Assembly: GCA_022652485.1 (NCBI GenBank)
Contig: JALCRK010000012.1
Span: forward strand, 1 to 64,000
Direction: 5' to 3'
Source of the DNA: Sphingobium sp.
Lineage (GTDB): Bacteria > Pseudomonadota > Alphaproteobacteria > Sphingomonadales > Sphingomonadaceae
DNA: 64,000 bases
Within the stretch, counting starts at the first letter, position 1. The number at the start of each line of letters is the position of its first letter. The notes under the pieces were generated by a model. It had not been told where the DNA came from. It saw only the letters and a list, made by a program, of their open reading frames with translations, and did no database searches. The translations under genes were made by a program, and so were the position numbers. Below, one piece after another: positions 61,512-64,000 of the stretch.

Positions 61512-62162
61512 ATGACTGACACGATCACCGCTCCCGCCGCCATGCCGCGCATCAATGAACCGGCACCCGACTTCAGCGCCAAGACCACCCATGGCCAGCG
61601 CTCACTGGCCGACTATCGGGGCAAATGGCTCGTCCTCTTCTCCCACCCGGCCGACTTCACCCCGGTCTGCACCACCGAGTTCATGGGCTTTGCCCGCCAT
61701 GCCGATGAATTCAAGGCGATGAACACCGAGCTGCTCGGCCTGTCGATCGACTCGAACTACGCCCACATTGCCTGGGTCCGATCGATCAAGGAAAAGTTCG
61801 GCGTCGAGATCCCGTTCCCGATCATCGAGGACATCTCGATGAAGGTGGCGACCGCCTACGGCATGGTCCACCCGGGTGCATCCGACACCCAGGCCGTGCG
61901 CGCCACGTTCTTCATCGACCCCGAAGGCACGCTGCGCGCCATGGTTTATTACCCCATGTCGAACGGCCGCTCGATCGCCGAGTTCGTTCGCCTCATGCAG
62001 GCCCTGCAGACGGCTGACGCCAACAAGGTGGCCACGCCCGAAGGCTGGCAACCCGGTCAGGACGTGATTGTATCGCCGCCGCAGACCGCAGCGGCTGCCG
62101 AAGCCCGCGCTGGCGAAGGCTACAACTACGTCGACTGGTATTTCAGCACCAAGACCCTCTGA
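61512..62162 (+). CDS. 1-Cys peroxiredoxin (Prx6 type), second copy
   Basis: This 216-residue protein has FSHPADFTPVCTTEFMGFARHADEFKAMNTELLGLSIDSNYAHIAWV and the Prx6 C-terminal part FFIDPEGTLRAMVYYPMSNGRSIAEF. It shares the same architecture with the copy at 49604-50284, and the peroxidatic Cys lies in PVCT. AAGGAGG precedes the ATG. It is followed by the persulfide-dioxygenase-like and TauE genes on the same strand, which points to a sulfur-linked role. Confidence 0.93.
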   Translation: MTDTITAPAAMPRINEPAPDFSAKTTHGQRSLADYRGKWLVLFSHPADFTPVCTTEFMGFARHADEFKAMNTELLGLSIDSNYAHIAWVRSIKEKFGVEIPFPIIEDISMKVATAYGMVHPGASDTQAVRATFFIDPEGTLRAMVYYPMSNGRSIAEFVRLMQALQTADANKVATPEGWQPGQDVIVSPPQTAAAAEARAGEGYNYVDWYFSTKTL

Positions 62163-62224
62163 AAAAGGCCAGGCAACCGGCGGCGCGTAGGCGCCGCCGG
62201 GAACCAGCCAGGAAAGGAATGCGC

Positions 62225-63142
62225 ATGTCAGACCCCGTCATTGCCGCCGCAGCAGAGATCGTGCAGCAGGCCGATCCGGCGGCGGTCCAGGTTCGCAGCT
62301 TCTTCGACGAAGCAACCTTCACTGTAACCCACGTGCTGTCCGATCCTGCGACCGGCAAGGCCGCAATCATCGACAGCGTGCTCGATTTCGATCCGGCATC
62401 GGGGCGCACGTCCACCACTTCGGCCGATGCCGTGATCGCCTATGTCCGCGAACAGGGGCTGGAGGTCGAATGGCTGCTGGAAACGCACGCCCATGCCGAT
62501 CATCTCTCGGCCGCACCCTATTTGCAGGAGCAACTGGGCGGCAGGCTGGCGATCGGTCGTCACATCCTCACCGTGCAGAACGTCTTCGGCAAGATCTTCA
62601 ACGAGGGCACCCGCTTTGCCCGCGATGGTTCGCAGTTCGACCATTTGTTCGACGAGGGCGACCGTTTCTCGGTCGGCTCCATTCCAGCCATTGCGCTGCA
62701 TGTTCCCGGGCACACTCCCGCGGACATGGCCTATGTCATCGGCGATGCTGTCTTCATCGGGGATACCCTGTTCATGCCGGACTATGGCTCTGCCCGCGCC
62801 GACTTTCCGGGTGGGGATGCCCATATCCTCTACCGGTCTGTGCGGCGGCTGCTGAGCCTGCCTGAAGCCAGCCGGCTTTTCCTGTGCCATGACTACAAGG
62901 CGCCAGGCCGCGATACCTATGCCTGGGAAACCACGGTCGCGGAACAGCGCCGCAGCAACGTGCATCTCCATGACGGCATCAGCGAAGACGATTTCGTAGC
63001 CATGCGCAAGGCACGCGACGCCACGCTCGATATGCCGCGCCTGATCCTGCCATCGATCCAGATCAACATGCGCGGCGGGCATTTCCCGGAACCCGAAGAA
63101 AACGGGGTCAGCTACCTCAAGCTTCCGCTGAACAGGCTCTGA
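62225..63142 (+). CDS. MBL-fold hydrolase, persulfide dioxygenase-like (ETHE1/Blh type)
   Basis: This 305-residue metallo-beta-lactamase-fold protein has LLETHAHADHLSAAPYLQ (H-x-H-x-D-H), HVPGHTPADM, FIGDTLFMPDYGSARADFPGGDA and LFLCHDYKAPGRD. This is the mononuclear iron site pattern (His, Asp, His) of ETHE1-like persulfide dioxygenases, which turn glutathione persulfide into sulfite. The ATG at 62225 has AAGGA spaced correctly. It lies between a peroxiredoxin and a sulfite exporter, in one operon. Confidence 0.9.
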   Translation: MSDPVIAAAAEIVQQADPAAVQVRSFFDEATFTVTHVLSDPATGKAAIIDSVLDFDPASGRTSTTSADAVIAYVREQGLEVEWLLETHAHADHLSAAPYLQEQLGGRLAIGRHILTVQNVFGKIFNEGTRFARDGSQFDHLFDEGDRFSVGSIPAIALHVPGHTPADMAYVIGDAVFIGDTLFMPDYGSARADFPGGDAHILYRSVRRLLSLPEASRLFLCHDYKAPGRDTYAWETTVAEQRRSNVHLHDGISEDDFVAMRKARDATLDMPRLILPSIQINMRGGHFPEPEENGVSYLKLPLNRL

Positions 63143-63146
63143 CGCG

Positions 63147-63926
63147 ATGGCGCTCGACACCATCCAGTACCTGCTCGGCGCAGGGTCCGGCGGCCTGGTC
63201 GGTTTCACTCTCGGTCTGGTCGGAGGGGGCGGCTCGATCCTGGCCGTCCCGCTCATGGTCTATCTGGTCGGCGTGCCGCAGCCCCATGTCGCGATCGGCA
63301 CCAGCGCTCTCGCTGTTGCTGCCAATGCGGCAGCTAATCTCGTTCCGCACGCCCGGGCTGGCACGATCAAGTGGCGCTGCGCCGGCATGTTTGCCGCCGC
63401 CGGGGTTGCGGGGGCCTATGCCGGCTCGACCCTGGGCAAGGCAATGGACGGGCAGCGCCTGTTGTTCCTGTTCGCCTTGCTCATGCTGGTTGTTGGTGCC
63501 CTGATGATCCGCAACCGCAAGGATCCGGGAAATCCCGACGTCCAGTGCCGCCGCGAAAATGCGCCCAAAGTGATGGGCTATGGCCTTGGCACTGGGCTTT
63601 TTTCCGGCTTCTTCGGGATTGGCGGCGGTTTTCTCATCGTTCCCGCCCTGATGGCATCGACGGCCATGCCGATGCGCAACGCGGTCGGCTCATCCCTTGT
63701 GGCCGTAGCCGCGTTCGGACTGACGGCGGCGATCAACTACGCATTTTCGGGACTCGTGGACTGGGCTCTGGCCGGTGTCTTCATCATGGGCGGCGTAGCT
63801 GGCGGCGTGGCAGGAACACTGCTGTCGCAGCGACTTTCCGCAATGAAGGGAGCCCTAAACACCTTGTTCGCAGGGCTGATCTTCGTCGTGGCGTTTTATA
63901 TGTTGTGGCGTAGTTCGCAGTGGTGA
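63147..63926 (+). CDS. TauE/SafE family sulfite/organosulfonate exporter
   Basis: This 259-residue protein has eight predicted helices and the family repeats LVGFTLGLVGGGGSILAVPLMVYLVG and LGTGLFSGFFGIGGGFLIVPALM. Members export sulfite or sulfonates. It begins four bases after the persulfide dioxygenase stop, so it would remove the sulfite that enzyme makes. Confidence 0.92.
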   Translation: MALDTIQYLLGAGSGGLVGFTLGLVGGGGSILAVPLMVYLVGVPQPHVAIGTSALAVAANAAANLVPHARAGTIKWRCAGMFAAAGVAGAYAGSTLGKAMDGQRLLFLFALLMLVVGALMIRNRKDPGNPDVQCRRENAPKVMGYGLGTGLFSGFFGIGGGFLIVPALMASTAMPMRNAVGSSLVAVAAFGLTAAINYAFSGLVDWALAGVFIMGGVAGGVAGTLLSQRLSAMKGALNTLFAGLIFVVAFYMLWRSSQW

Positions 63927-63970
63927 GCCCGCCCAGGCATTCGTGATAGGGGCAGGACCAGAGTATTCTC

Positions 63971-63994
63971 CTGAGGGGAATGCCTTCCCCTGAG
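63971..63994. terminator. Candidate terminator hairpin at the window end
   Basis: CTGAGGGGAA and TTCCCCTGAG, with one mismatch, enclose TGCC about 45 bases after the TauE stop. No T-run is visible before the window ends, so its role as a terminator is uncertain. Confidence 0.4.
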
Positions 63995-64000
63995 CCCGAG

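Overview
The window looks like chromosome of a sphingomonad-type alphaproteobacterium. The evidence is high GC, a 44-residue L34, the rpmH-rnpA-yidD-yidC-engB order, a split cobalamin-dependent methionine synthase, an ArsR-methyltransferase fusion next to metF, an Atm1 exporter close to the Novosphingobium type, and dispersed cgtcattcccgcg-type palindromic repeats. No integrase, transposase, phage gene or CRISPR array is visible.

Positions 1-36.5 kb are mostly housekeeping. From the left: tRNA-Gly; a CnoX-like thioredoxin with a LON-domain protein; a MAPEG protein; a three-gene polyamine cluster (ornithine decarboxylase, carboxynorspermidine decarboxylase and dehydrogenase); murA and gyrB; GST; the engB-yidC-yidD-rnpA-rpmH operon read leftward; a methionine operon read leftward (ArsR-methyltransferase, metF, the two halves of metH, then a beta-helix protein); two small lipoproteins; glnK-amtB behind a sigma-54 promoter; a DUF442 phosphatase and Atm1; dapD, mtgA, adenosine kinase; queG; a glycan cassette (GT-C enzyme, GtrA, FAD oxidoreductase); entericidin, pirin and a glycine-zipper protein. 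Palindromic repeats fill many intergenic gaps here, and one is translated as the tail of RnpA.

Positions 37.5-64 kb have a different character. The repeats disappear and almost every gene concerns respiration under stress, thiol redox, peroxide or sulfur: nhaA, an SLC13 permease, a cupin, two c-type heme proteins joined to cydABX, divergent cydDC, a cysteine-free ArsR with a 1-Cys peroxiredoxin, a membrane TlpA-like thioredoxin facing a CcdA-like thiol transporter, a ferritin-like protein, katG, a K+ channel, a methyltransferase/secreted-protein pair divergent from a TetR-HlyD-FtsX-ATPase exporter, and a second 1-Cys peroxiredoxin followed by a persulfide-dioxygenase-like MBL enzyme and a TauE sulfite exporter.

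My reading, which is inference, is that the right part is an accessory block for peroxide and reactive-sulfur tolerance with a sulfide-insensitive terminal oxidase. The most notable local observations are rpmH nested in the rnpA frame with a possible CTG start, a leaderless ArsR-methyltransferase promoter built around a perfect 20-bp palindrome, the cyd operon carrying two extra c-type heme proteins, and a CcdA-like protein whose CPHC motif has become RPHC.
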